Source of the DNA: JANLTX01 sp049840835
Lineage (GTDB): Bacteria; Armatimonadota; Armatimonadia; Armatimonadales; Armatimonadaceae
DNA: 64,000 nt
NCBI GenBank assembly: GCA_049840835.1
Contig: JASGJG010000001.1
Location: forward strand, 62,001-126,000
Direction of reading: 5' to 3'
The notes under the pieces were generated by a model, which saw only the letters and a program-made list of their open reading frames with translations, searched no databases and had not been told where the DNA came from. Below, piece by piece: positions 54,170 to 62,524 of the stretch; positions within the stretch are counted from its first letter, which is position 1; each line of letters opens with the position of its first letter. Made by a program: the position numbers and the translations under genes.

Positions 54170-55810
54170 ATGGACATCACAAAACTTACACGGGTTCTAC
54201 ATCTGTCTGATTGTTTGGCCCTTTTGGAACGCATACCATCAGAGCAGGTTACGCTTTGCTACTTCGATCCACCGTGGTATACGGGGCAACAGAATTACTC
54301 GTTCCTACAATGGGAAGGTGACTCACGTGCCGAAACAACTCTTGAATCATATCTGATCTATCTTTCTCATATCTTAGAACAGACACGTAGAGTGCTCGCA
54401 GAGGACGGTAGTCTCTTTTTTCATTCGATACCGAGCCTGGCAGGCAGTGTTCGAAACACCCTGGATTATATATTTGGTGCCGAGAATTTCCGCGAAGAGA
54501 TTGTAGTGCAGCGACCATGGAGAAGAAATGATCTACGAAGCGGTACGCCCCATGAAGTAATCTATGTGTATAGCAAGGGCGACCACCCCAAAATTCAGCC
54601 AGCTATGCGTCGACTGAGTGAACTTGAGATTGACAACAAATTCCCGAAGATCGAAAACGGACGACGTTATCGGCTTCTAACCATGGTCAGACCAGGTCGT
54701 CAACCACATCTACAATATGAGTGGAATGGCTATACACCAGTAGGAGACCGTGCTTGGCAGGTGCCGCTCTCCGAGATGAAACGTCTCCATGCTGCTGGTG
54801 AACTCGAACAGCGCGAATACGGGAGTCCCGTATGGCGCAAACGATTCTTCAAACCTGATGTTGATGCGGAAGCTCTAATCGGCAATCTCTGGACGGAGCC
54901 AGAGATGAGTTACATTCCAGCCCCAGAGCGGTTCGAAGATCAGACCAGCTTTCGATACACAGCCCAGCGTCCACTTGCACTCATGGAACGCATCATCGAG
55001 ATGGGGTCTGAGCGAGGAGATGTCATCCTTGACCCGTTTGTTGGATCAGGCTCGACACTCGTTGCGGCGCGAAAGCTTGAACGTATCTGGATTGGGGGCG
55101 ATGCATCTGAACAAGCCGTGCAGTTAGCGCGAACGCGCCTCGCGGCAGCCGAGCCAACACCTTCTAATGGACCAAAAATCATCGAGCAGGCACATTTAGA
55201 AGAGCGATTTTCCCCATACTCGATCAACTACAAAGATACCATTGCAAGTTTCAGTGATTACAGGCCAATAAAAGATGTATTCTACTTAGACCAGATGGTG
55301 CCTTTCGAAGAGACGAAGCACTGCGAATTTAAAGAGATAACAGGCGGAAGTCCTATCAGGACCATAATTAATGATATCGATAATTATGTAACAGCGTTTC
55401 TGAATACCACGGGTGGCAGAATTTTCTGGGGCGTTTCTAACATGGGAAAGGTCACTGGAGTGAAGCTCAAAAAAACTGAAAGGGACAAGCTACGTAAGGA
55501 CATCGACAGCAAATTAGCCGCAGTCCAGCCTCCTGTTGACCCTACCCTATATCTTGTTGAGCTTCATGAAGTTCATAATAACTTTCAACTCGTACCAGAT
55601 TGCGTTGTCGTGGAAGTTGTCGTTCCGAAGGCCGAAGCTTTCGACTTATACGCGCTCGCGGATGGGGCAGAGGCACTCGTTAAAACTAATTCTGGCAAGC
55701 GCAAGATGACGGTAGCGGAAATAGTGGACTGGGCACGGCGTCGAATGCCCAAAGGGAGACTCGAAGACCAGGGGGTCGAAGAATCAGAAGAAGCAGCGGC
55801 GGGCGTTTAA
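54170..55810 (+). CDS. DNA methyltransferase fused to an AlbA_2 (Schlafen-type) domain
   Basis: The 546-residue protein has an amino-methyltransferase domain (about 10-325) with motif IV FDPPWY near 32-37 and motif I DPFVGSGST near 287-295, in the circular order of beta-class enzymes. DPPW points to N4-cytosine or N6-adenine methylation; target unknown. Residues 375-500 form an AlbA_2 nucleic-acid-binding domain: EETKHCEFKE, VTAFLNTTGGRIFWGV and MGKVTGVKL. This fusion is unusual. It lies opposite the HNH gene and may supply the protective modification for it or for the HerA operon. Confidence 0.88.
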   Translation: MDITKLTRVLHLSDCLALLERIPSEQVTLCYFDPPWYTGQQNYSFLQWEGDSRAETTLESYLIYLSHILEQTRRVLAEDGSLFFHSIPSLAGSVRNTLDYIFGAENFREEIVVQRPWRRNDLRSGTPHEVIYVYSKGDHPKIQPAMRRLSELEIDNKFPKIENGRRYRLLTMVRPGRQPHLQYEWNGYTPVGDRAWQVPLSEMKRLHAAGELEQREYGSPVWRKRFFKPDVDAEALIGNLWTEPEMSYIPAPERFEDQTSFRYTAQRPLALMERIIEMGSERGDVILDPFVGSGSTLVAARKLERIWIGGDASEQAVQLARTRLAAAEPTPSNGPKIIEQAHLEERFSPYSINYKDTIASFSDYRPIKDVFYLDQMVPFEETKHCEFKEITGGSPIRTIINDIDNYVTAFLNTTGGRIFWGVSNMGKVTGVKLKKTERDKLRKDIDSKLAAVQPPVDPTLYLVELHEVHNNFQLVPDCVVVEVVVPKAEAFDLYALADGAEALVKTNSGKRKMTVAEIVDWARRRMPKGRLEDQGVEESEEAAAGV

Positions 55811-55824
55811 AGTGGGGTTTTCGA

Positions 55825-55862
55825 GGTCGGGGAAGTCCTCCCCCGACCGCCCATATCTTTTT
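55825..55862 (+). terminator. Rho-independent terminator of the methyltransferase gene
   Basis: An 8-bp GC-rich stem (GGTCGGGG / CCCCGACC) with an 8-nt loop is followed by GCCCATATCTTTTT, 14 bp after the stop codon. Confidence 0.75.
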
Positions 55863-55911
55863 AGAAGTTTATCTTACGTTAAGAAAATAGATGTGCCTCG
55901 GCGATTTAAAA

Positions 55912-56265
55912 TCAATCATCCATGTCCATGTTGATTAGGAGGATGTTCTTCTCGAAATCATCTCCGCCTGTCTGCCATTCTATCCATTCCTCTCGTGTGG
56001 GCATCATATCTTCAAGCGAAGGTTGCGTGCTTGGAGCACCTTTTTGACAACCACAGGAATGGCAAACGGGGCAAATACTCCAATTGCACGAAGCACACCG
56101 TCTCACGGATGGGTCGCGGCTATCGAGTGGTTCAGAGCAGCCTCTGAAACAACGATTTACATACCATCCCACTTTACATCCCCTACATACGTAAAAAGCT
56201 ACAGTCGTTGGATGAGTCTCCACGACTGTAGAAGGATCGTCGCAATTGATACACACACGGGACAT
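55912..56265 (-). CDS. Cysteine-rich zinc-finger protein, 117 aa
   Basis: Read from the ATG at 56265 (MSRVCINCDDPSTVVETH); an upstream ATG at 56343 would add 26 residues. Five CxxC-type pairs (CINC, CRGC, CASC, CPVC, CGCQ) and an acidic tail ending NMDMDD. The close spacing suggests two treble-clef or zinc-ribbon modules. It is the last gene before the right island end. No specific family is recognised. Confidence 0.55.
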   Translation of the reverse strand: MSRVCINCDDPSTVVETHPTTVAFYVCRGCKVGWYVNRCFRGCSEPLDSRDPSVRRCASCNWSICPVCHSCGCQKGAPSTQPSLEDMMPTREEWIEWQTGGDDFEKNILLINMDMDD

Positions 56266-56491
56266 TTCCGCGTCCTGCCGTATCCCTCGTGCATCTGCTC
56301 TGTACTTTAGTTTCCTTGTACCGATTTCCACAGCTATACACACTCCAATTGGTTATAGGTTCAGTTAGTCTAATGCAAAAATCGTGACTGCTCCACAGGT
56401 AATGGCATTATGGGCGAAGTCTGCTACCTCATGGCAAGGACATTTAACCCACCTGGAAACGGCTATCTCTACTATGGAAAATCATATTGAA

Positions 56492-57451
56492 TCAATTTGC
56501 ACAACGGTGTGTAAATTCACCTGGTAGCTCATCTAAGAAAAGCACGCCCAAGTGGCTCAGGGAAACCTCGCCGGGGCGAGGAATGGAGCCGCCGCCAGTC
56601 AATCCAGCGTTGGAGATAGTGTGATGTGGGGCGCGAAACGGACGATGGCAGACCAGCGCGGAACCTCCGGGGAGCATGCCAGAAACGGAGTAGAGCTTGG
56701 TGACTTCCAGCGCTTCATCGACGCTCAGGGGCGGCAGAATGGTGGGCATTCGGCGGGCCAGCATGGTCTTGCCGGAGCCGGGGGAGCCAACTAGGAGTAC
56801 GTTATGACCGCCCGCTGCTGCCACTTCCAGCGCTCGTTTTACATGGGCCTGGCCCTTGACATCATTGAAATCAACGTCGCTGTTGGTGTACTGGCTCAGA
56901 AGCTGCGCCGGATCTTCGCGCACCGGGTCTACTAGAGAGAAATCTGCCAGCAGCTCCAGCACCTGCATGAGGTTCTCTACCGGATACACATCAATATCGC
57001 CGACTATGGCGGCTTCACGGGTATTCGCTGCTGGAACGACTAAGCGTTTGCGTCCGCTCTGGCGTGCCCAGATAGCCAGTGGAAGGATGCCGGAGACCGG
57101 ACGGACGCTGCCATCTAGCCCCAGCTCGCCAACAAAGACCGTGCCTTCCAGCGCATCGTCGTTGAGCTGTCCGGTAGCAGCAAGCAATCCTATCGCTATG
57201 GGTAGGTCAAACGAGGGACCGGCTTTCTTTAAATCCGCCGGGGCCAGATTGACAATGATCTTTTTGTCATAAGGAAACAGCAGGCCACTGTTCTTTACAG
57301 CTGCCCGAACGCGCTCTCGGCTCTCCTGCACGGCAGCATCTGGCAAGCCCACGATAGTAAAACTGGGTACGGTTCCGCCTACATTGACTTCACAGCGCAC
57401 TCCATAGGCGTCTACTCCGAAGATAGCGGCGGATTCAACAACAGCAAGCAT
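56492..57451 (-). pseudogene. comM: comM (yifB) N-terminal half, cut by the island
   Basis: The ATG at 57451 starts a typical ComM/Mg-chelatase-like N-terminus (MLAVVESAAIFGVDAYGV, PSFTIVGLPDAAVQES), with Walker A GSPGSGKTMLARR and APHHTISNAGLTGGG. Host sequence ends at LFLDELP where the island begins; the last nine residues are island-encoded. With the left half it makes 531 residues, the normal size for ComM. The AAA+ domain is split between Walker B and the next segment, so the gene is a null allele unless the island excises. Confidence 0.92.
56523..56527. other. Attachment site, right island end (core GGTAG)
   Basis: The plus strand reads ACAACGGTGTGTAAATTCAC, then CTGGTAGCTCATC, with the core at 56523-56527 shared with 21822-21826. 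To the right the comM coding frame is intact. To the left is island DNA that replaces the natural codons and adds a short tail (GEFTHRCAN) before a stop at 56492-56494. Confidence 0.8.
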
Positions 57452-57535
57452 GTCTGAAAAATTCCTCTCTCATATTGTATTACGGGTGAGATTGGCGATT
57501 CTGACAAAATGGCCGAATTATTTTTTGAAAAACAC

Positions 57536-57564
57536 AAAAGCCCCGGCGAATTGCCGGGGCTTTT
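57536..57564. terminator. Terminator hairpin between ligase and comM
   Basis: A perfect stem AAAAGCCCCGGC / GCCGGGGCTTTT with a 5-nt loop. It is GC-rich with T-runs on both strands and lies 13 bp past the ligase stop. Confidence 0.85.
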
Positions 57565-57576
57565 ATGTGTCTCTGA

Positions 57577-58674
57577 TTAAGCGTCCTCTTCGTCTGGTGT
57601 CGCTTTGTACTTGATCTGGGCGAGCAGGCATTCGTCCGATGCGATATCGTCTCTAACGCCAAGGTAGGTAGGTTGGTAGAGTGAGCCGCCTTTGAGGCAG
57701 TAGAGATAGCGTACTTCCACCACATCTCCTGCCTGTGGTAAGTCGAAGTTTATGGGGATGGTGACATTGCCCATGAGCGTCCCCTCCAGCGAAACAGCGA
57801 CGCTACGCTGGGCATTTACCTTCGCCACTACTGCGGAGCAAGTCGCGTAGAACTTGAACTTGACCTGATCGCCACCAGCACTCGGTCGGCCCACTTTATA
57901 CGGAGCTGATGCTCGCTTGAAGACTACACCCTCCCTCCCTGCGGCTTTCAAGGAGTCGTGCATTGCACGTTTCTCTTCTGTGGTGGCGCAGGCAGAGACC
58001 ACCTCAGCATGCGCTGAGTTATCAGAGACTATTCCCTGGCGGATAGTGACACGCTCCGATAGTGACAGGTGGGTGATTGCCTCGCCCTGCCAGGAGAGGA
58101 TGTCAAAGACCCAGAACTTTGTGCCAACCAGCTCTCCATCTAAAACGCAGTCTGGCAGACCCTGTAGTGCCGTCTCCACCTCTCTGGGCAGGCTTACAAT
58201 CAAGCCCTTACGATTGGAGCCTTCAACAGTGCCGCCTTTTACCTCGACCATGAGCCGTCGCCCATCGTGCTTTTCTTCTAGAAACCATTCGGAGGAAGTC
58301 AGATATAGTTCTACGGCGTCTTCCTCTATCGGATTGAGTAGCTGGGGCAGTCTGCCGCTGACAAGTCCTGCTTTCTCACTCATGGCGAATGCCTGACCGC
58401 TGGCATCTGGTGTGTAGCCCTTACCCTTTTTCTCGGCCACTATCTTGTCGTAGATCTTAGTGGCTGCGGCGAAATCGACGGGAGCGCTGGTCTTTGTGCC
58501 TGTAGAGAGCGCACTGCCGCGCCGCCCGTAGGCAAAGTTCACCACATAACCGTCGCTTCTTGCTTCTATGCCTGCCTGGTACACCTTGTCGCTCGAACCC
58601 TCTCTATAAAAAAGAGCGCAGGCAGGTAGCTCGGCGGGAATGGTAATAGGTTCGCTGATTGTGTTTTGCGGCAT
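57577..58674 (-). CDS. ATP-dependent DNA ligase with N-terminal WGR domain
   Basis: The 365-residue protein has a WGR-type domain at about 15-95 (YREGSSDKVYQAGI, YGRRGSALSTGTK) and a ligase core. The nucleotidyltransferase motif I EEKHDGRR (KxDGxR, Lys near 134) is followed by LDGELVG, REGVVFKR and VKFKF (motif V). It is short compared with full ATP ligases and lacks a clear OB extension. The WGR domain is known from PARP-type and MolR-type proteins; the fusion with a ligase core suggests nick or break repair. Its terminator lies at 57536-57564. Confidence 0.82.
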   Translation of the reverse strand: MPQNTISEPITIPAELPACALFYREGSSDKVYQAGIEARSDGYVVNFAYGRRGSALSTGTKTSAPVDFAAATKIYDKIVAEKKGKGYTPDASGQAFAMSEKAGLVSGRLPQLLNPIEEDAVELYLTSSEWFLEEKHDGRRLMVEVKGGTVEGSNRKGLIVSLPREVETALQGLPDCVLDGELVGTKFWVFDILSWQGEAITHLSLSERVTIRQGIVSDNSAHAEVVSACATTEEKRAMHDSLKAAGREGVVFKRASAPYKVGRPSAGGDQVKFKFYATCSAVVAKVNAQRSVAVSLEGTLMGNVTIPINFDLPQAGDVVEVRYLYCLKGGSLYQPTYLGVRDDIASDECLLAQIKYKATPDEEDA

Positions 58675-58745
58675 GGCTTGTCCTTATATTCGTCTGTTGC
58701 TACGGTACTACTTATACTCGTACAAAAGCGGCAATACACAAGGCA

Positions 58746-58778
58746 AAAGTCCTGACATCTTAAAGATGTCAGGACTTT
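58746..58778. terminator. Terminator hairpin downstream of the 53-aa gene
   Basis: A 15-bp perfect inverted repeat (AAAGTCCTGACATCT / AGATGTCAGGACTTT) with a 3-nt loop, 16 bp beyond the stop of the small membrane protein. It could also insulate the ligase gene. Confidence 0.8.
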
Positions 58779-58793
58779 CAGGTCGCTTTCGTT

Positions 58794-58955
58794 TTAGCTC
58801 AAGCGATTCGTTGTTGGCTTGCAGAGATAGACTACAAACAGCGAGCCGATACAGGCCATCAGGCTCAACAGCTTTCCCTCAACAGTGGTTTGATGAAAGA
58901 AGCACATCAACTGTACAGAGGCAGAGACACCTGCCAGGATTCGTGCGATTTGCAT
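58794..58955 (-). CDS. Small membrane protein, 53 aa
   Basis: From the ATG at 58955 the frame reads MQIARILAGVSASVQLMCFF, a polar turn, then LLSLMACIGSLFVVYLCK and a basic end, before the TAA at 58794-58796. Two hydrophobic segments suggest a small membrane hairpin. An AGGGAACT stretch upstream may be the ribosome site. It lies 5 bp after the lipase stop and just before a strong terminator, which supports it as a real gene at the end of that transcript. Confidence 0.55.
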   Translation of the reverse strand: MQIARILAGVSASVQLMCFFHQTTVEGKLLSLMACIGSLFVVYLCKPTTNRLS

Positions 58956-58960
58956 TTCTG

Positions 58961-61104
58961 TTAGTTCCCTGTGATACGGAATCCGATGCCCGTAGTATTG
59001 TAAACACCCTTGTAGCCGCCCACGGTAATCTCCTCGCCCGCTTTGCCTGTGGCGTCTCCATAGACACGCCCGGTGCGGGTATCGAAGTAGACGTAGACAT
59101 TGTCACGGCCTTTGAACGGGGAAAGGGCGCAGTAGTCGTCCGGGCTGAAGTCGTCACGATCGATCACCGAGAAGACAATGGGAATCACGGACTGGGGAGT
59201 GTTGCTGACGCTATGGACACCAGGGTTGATGAGCGGATCCTGGTTGTCTTTTCCGGAGAACTTCTTCAGGCTTCCGGCCACGCGGACATAGACATCGTAA
59301 TCCCCCTTCTTCATGGTTGATGTACCACTATCTATCTCGCCATCTCGGCTCCAGACACGGGTGATCTCGACCCGGATATTGTGCTTACCCATGCTCTGTG
59401 TCGTACCACCAGCCCACGCGCTCAGATCTGAGTTCGTACCCGTGGCAACAGGACCCGCCTTGGAAATCATCTCGTTGTAGATGTAGAGACCATTCCCCAC
59501 GTTGAACATCAGGGAGCCATGGTTATCCATGTCCCAGGGCATGAAACTACCGTACCGCGCTCCGTAGAGACCTTTCCACCAGTTCGGGTGAACAGCAGAG
59601 ACTTCCAGACCGTGCGACGAATCAAAGCCACAGAAGCCATCAGTATCGTTCTCTCCATCGGAGCCAAGGGTATAGGGGTTGGCGCTGAACGCATCACCGG
59701 CCACACCTGCTACCAGGCCGGGACCGAAGATAAACTTGCTGCGATCGTTGAGTTGCGCGCTGGAAAGACCAGTGCCCGTGCCTCGGTTCGGTGAGGAGAT
59801 CAGGTCCGCTTCCGGAATCCTAGCCTTACCCCAGGGGCGGGTATTTTCCTTACCATAGCCTCCGCGGTGCAGGATGGACTCTATGATGAAGAGTGAGCCC
59901 GCATCCGAGGCGAATCTACCGGCACCCATCACATCGATAAAGCTATGGGGGAGCATGCGACCACCGGCTAAGAACGGGGCGCGGTCGCGGTCCAGGAACA
60001 TACCGCCGGGATTTCTGCCGCCCAGGGTGTAGATAGGCACCAGAGAACCATCCGGGCGGGTCGCTTTGGCAGGGGAAAGAATCCCCCTGTTGTACTCGTC
60101 CATGCGCTGAATGTCCTGCAGGCAGGGACGATCTCCGCCGCCGACTTGATAGCGTCGTTCAGATCTTCGCGCACCTCTACCAGCTTCTTGGTAAGCACGT
60201 CGGGAAGGACTTTCGCCAGACCAGTCTGCTTTTTCAGATCCGATGCCGACGGCAGTACGGCTTTCCCGGTCTTCATCAGCTTATCCATATCGCCTGCCAG
60301 TGCCGGAATTTCGCTGCCGGTGTGTGGGGTAGACATGGTGGTCACCAGAACGACTCGTTTACGCAGAAAGTCGGCCTGTTGCCGCTGGGCAGAAGTCAGT
60401 TTCCCCCCATACAGATCGGCCCCTTCCGGGTTGGTTAGAATCGCTCTGGCGACGATGCCACCGAAGCTATGGCCTACCAGGTAGATCTGGGGCTGGCTGG
60501 CGGCGGGCAGATGCCCGAACGTGCGGTTGTAGGTCTGGTAGATTTGCTCAATCGCATCGCCTACCTGCTGCATCATGTGGCGGGAGCCATCACGGAATGT
60601 CACCATCACAGCGGTGCTGGGAGTTTCCGATGGTCGGAACGTGGCGGAGATATAGCGCGCCGAGTCGCTTTCCGACGACCCTGTATTAGGAACAGCACCA
60701 GGCGCCAGATCAGTCTGGGTCACCGGAATACTGAAGTTCTGGTAGTTCCACTGCGTGCCGTTGACCTCACGGAAGTCGGTCCTGCCCTGGCAGTGTTGAA
60801 TCAGGCGGGAGTTTTGCGCATCGGGAGTGCCCATCATGGCTTTGATCAGATCGTAACCCCAGTACCAGCGGGCATGACCCGATGTCGCAATATGCTCTTC
60901 CGGGGCGCTGGCAGGCCGGTTAGTGACACCATGCATCAGCACAACCAGGCGAGGGCGGCGCGGCGAGAAGGGAAACGAAATAGGCTCGGCTCCTGGCTGA
61001 AGAATACCCGGAATTGGCTTGGAGAGGTCTATCTGCTGGGCCAGCGCAGGGGTGCTGGCGGCGGTCATCAGGACGAGCGGAAGAAGGGTGGTTATAGCTT
61101 TCAT
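58961..61104 (-). pseudogene. Secreted lipase-like alpha/beta hydrolase, with one frameshift
   Basis: Two overlapping frames make one protein of about 714 residues. The first starts with a signal peptide (MKAITTLLPLVLMTAASTPA, then LAQQ) and has a lipase nucleophile elbow VGHSFGG preceded by LVVLMHGV. The second holds the large C-terminal part (GGRNPGG, WKGLYGARYG, VYGDATGKAGEEI). The join needs one extra C in the CCC run (GGG at 60125-60127) and gives DAIKSAAEIVPCLQDIQRMD. The nucleophile Ser and oxyanion His-Gly are visible; the acid and catalytic His were not assigned. A secreted esterase is the best reading, if the shift is an error. Confidence 0.65.
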
Positions 61105-61152
61105 TGGTTTTTCTCTGTGATCTTTTCTCTTAGTGTTAGTGGGAAGAAGGAA

Positions 61153-61983
61153 TTATTCGGCGACGTTGAACGGGTTACCCCAGTAGCGGAGGCGCTTCTG
61201 CCATTCCGGGGTGCGCTGGTCTTCGGGGAGCAGAGCCTGGGTCTGGAAGTCGGCCTTGCAGGTCGGCAGCTCGTCGATAAAGTACACAACGCTCTTTGCG
61301 GCAACAGCTTTTACGTGTCCATCGCCGAAGACTGTGAGCGCCATGTTGGCGTGCTTCTCGGAACCGCGCCAGATGAGATTGCGGCGGTCGGTGGTGCGGG
61401 CATCTTCCCCGCTGAAGTTCTTCCAGGGGCAGGCAGCCCACTCCGACTGATAGAGTGCCAGACCCGGCCCCTTCCAGTCAAAGCCATCTGGCTTCTCCAA
61501 GCGAGTGACAATGTAGAGCGAGCGCTCTGACGGGTAGCTCACAGAAGCCAGGGTGCGGCCCAGGAATCCGCCATAGTTGCCGCCAACAGTCACGGCCTTG
61601 GCAGCGAGTACGGAGGGCAGGTAGTAGTCTACGTTGGTCTCAGGGAGAGCCGGGTCTAGCTTGCCGTCGGTGTAGCGCTCCTGTGCCGCATCCCAGAAGA
61701 AGTCGAAGTTCTTGCTATAGGGATAGAGGTAGTACGGATACGCTCGGTAGTCACCATAGTTTCGCTCGGCAGGGTGAACGGTCTCATCGTAGTCCTGCGC
61801 ATACATCATGGAAGCGATGCCAATCTGCTTCAGGTTGCTCATGGTAGCGACAGTGCGTGCCTTGGCACGAGCCTGAGCGAAGACGGGAAACAGGATCGCT
61901 GCCAGGATCGCAATGATAGCGATAACAACTAGCAATTCAATAAGAGTAAAGGCCGCTTTGCGGGGTGATACTTGGTTTTTCAC
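61153..61983 (-). CDS. Prepilin-type N-terminal methylation domain protein (DUF1559-like)
   Basis: The 276-residue protein begins with a type IV pilin-like leader (KAAFTLIELLVVIAIIAILA, then AILFPVFAQARAKAR) and a tyrosine-rich body with MMYAQDYDETVHP and FGDGHVKAVA. This matches the abundant pseudopilin-like family of Armatimonadota and Planctomycetota. It should be processed by a prepilin peptidase and be membrane- or envelope-located. It lies 48 bp upstream of the lipase-like gene on the same strand and may be secreted with it. Confidence 0.88.
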   Translation of the reverse strand: MKNQVSPRKAAFTLIELLVVIAIIAILAAILFPVFAQARAKARTVATMSNLKQIGIASMMYAQDYDETVHPAERNYGDYRAYPYYLYPYSKNFDFFWDAAQERYTDGKLDPALPETNVDYYLPSVLAAKAVTVGGNYGGFLGRTLASVSYPSERSLYIVTRLEKPDGFDWKGPGLALYQSEWAACPWKNFSGEDARTTDRRNLIWRGSEKHANMALTVFGDGHVKAVAAKSVVYFIDELPTCKADFQTQALLPEDQRTPEWQKRLRYWGNPFNVAE

Positions 61984-62101
61984 GGTGATATCCTTTCGGG
62001 TTTGAACTTGGCTCTATAGTAGGAAGCCGCCGTAAACCCACGGTGAATCAACCGTGAAAAATCCGTGAAAACGAAAAAATCAGACCATTTTTAGAATTTT
62101 T

Positions 62102-62524
62102 TTACGCTTTTGCCGCTTCTTGCATGGTCAGCGAAACAAAACCATATAGCTCATTCCAGGCCACTCTGACTTCGGGAGTAAGGCGCTCCGCACCCAGTTT
62201 CTGCTCCAGGGCCCAGAGCAATACTTCGCCTACGACTCCGTAATGAGCCGGTTCCGCGCCATAGTGCCGATGATTGCGCCCGGTTTGCCAGAGCAGTGGC
62301 ACCAGATTATCCGGGCGATCCAATCCATCTCGCAGGTGCTCCAGCATCTGTGTGAACTTGACTTCCTGGGCACGAATCGAGTTATGAAACAATTCGCGCA
62401 CGCCGGGAGCCACTGTGAAAAGCTGCTTATAGAACAGAGCCGCCAGACTCGCCTCACCGTTCTGGGGAGCTGCAAGGGCATCGTTTAAAAGTGCGCGTAA
62501 AAGCTCTTTCTGAAGCTCGGTCAT
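62102..62524 (-). CDS. Bacterial globin family protein
   Basis: A 140-residue all-helical protein matching single-domain globins: FYKQLFTVAPGVRELFHN at helices B-C, the heme-facing region GRNHRHYGAEPAHYGVVGEV (proximal His and Tyr), and WNELYGFVSLTM at helix H. It probably binds heme and reacts with O2 or NO. Its start overlaps the stop of the regulatory ATPase gene (4 nt), so the two are co-translated. Confidence 0.87.
   Translation of the reverse strand: MTELQKELLRALLNDALAAPQNGEASLAALFYKQLFTVAPGVRELFHNSIRAQEVKFTQMLEHLRDGLDRPDNLVPLLWQTGRNHRHYGAEPAHYGVVGEVLLWALEQKLGAERLTPEVRVAWNELYGFVSLTMQEAAKA

Larger units (their letters stand above)
21822..56527. mobile_element. 34.7-kb serine-integrase island inserted in comM
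   Basis: The borders are set by the split comM gene: the two halves rejoin in frame at a 5-bp core (21822-21826 and 56523-56527), 34,701 bp apart, to give 532 codons including the stop. A large serine recombinase is encoded inside. Most genes between the borders are of the defence or DNA-processing type (endonucleases, helicase, methyltransferase, DprA-like, HerA-like, kinase). No capsid, tail, portal, terminase or conjugation genes are seen, so this is neither a recognisable prophage nor an ICE. It may be mobilised by other elements or be a serine-integrase genomic island. Confidence 0.85.

Noticed and set aside
37233..55810. BREX or Pgl system
   Set aside because: The kinase-NERD gene recalls PglW, but no pglX, pglZ or pglY/brxC type gene is present, and the methyltransferase is short and AlbA_2-fused.
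21822..56527. Prophage
   Set aside because: An integrase is present, but no terminase, portal, capsid, tail or lysis genes were recognised in 34.7 kb.
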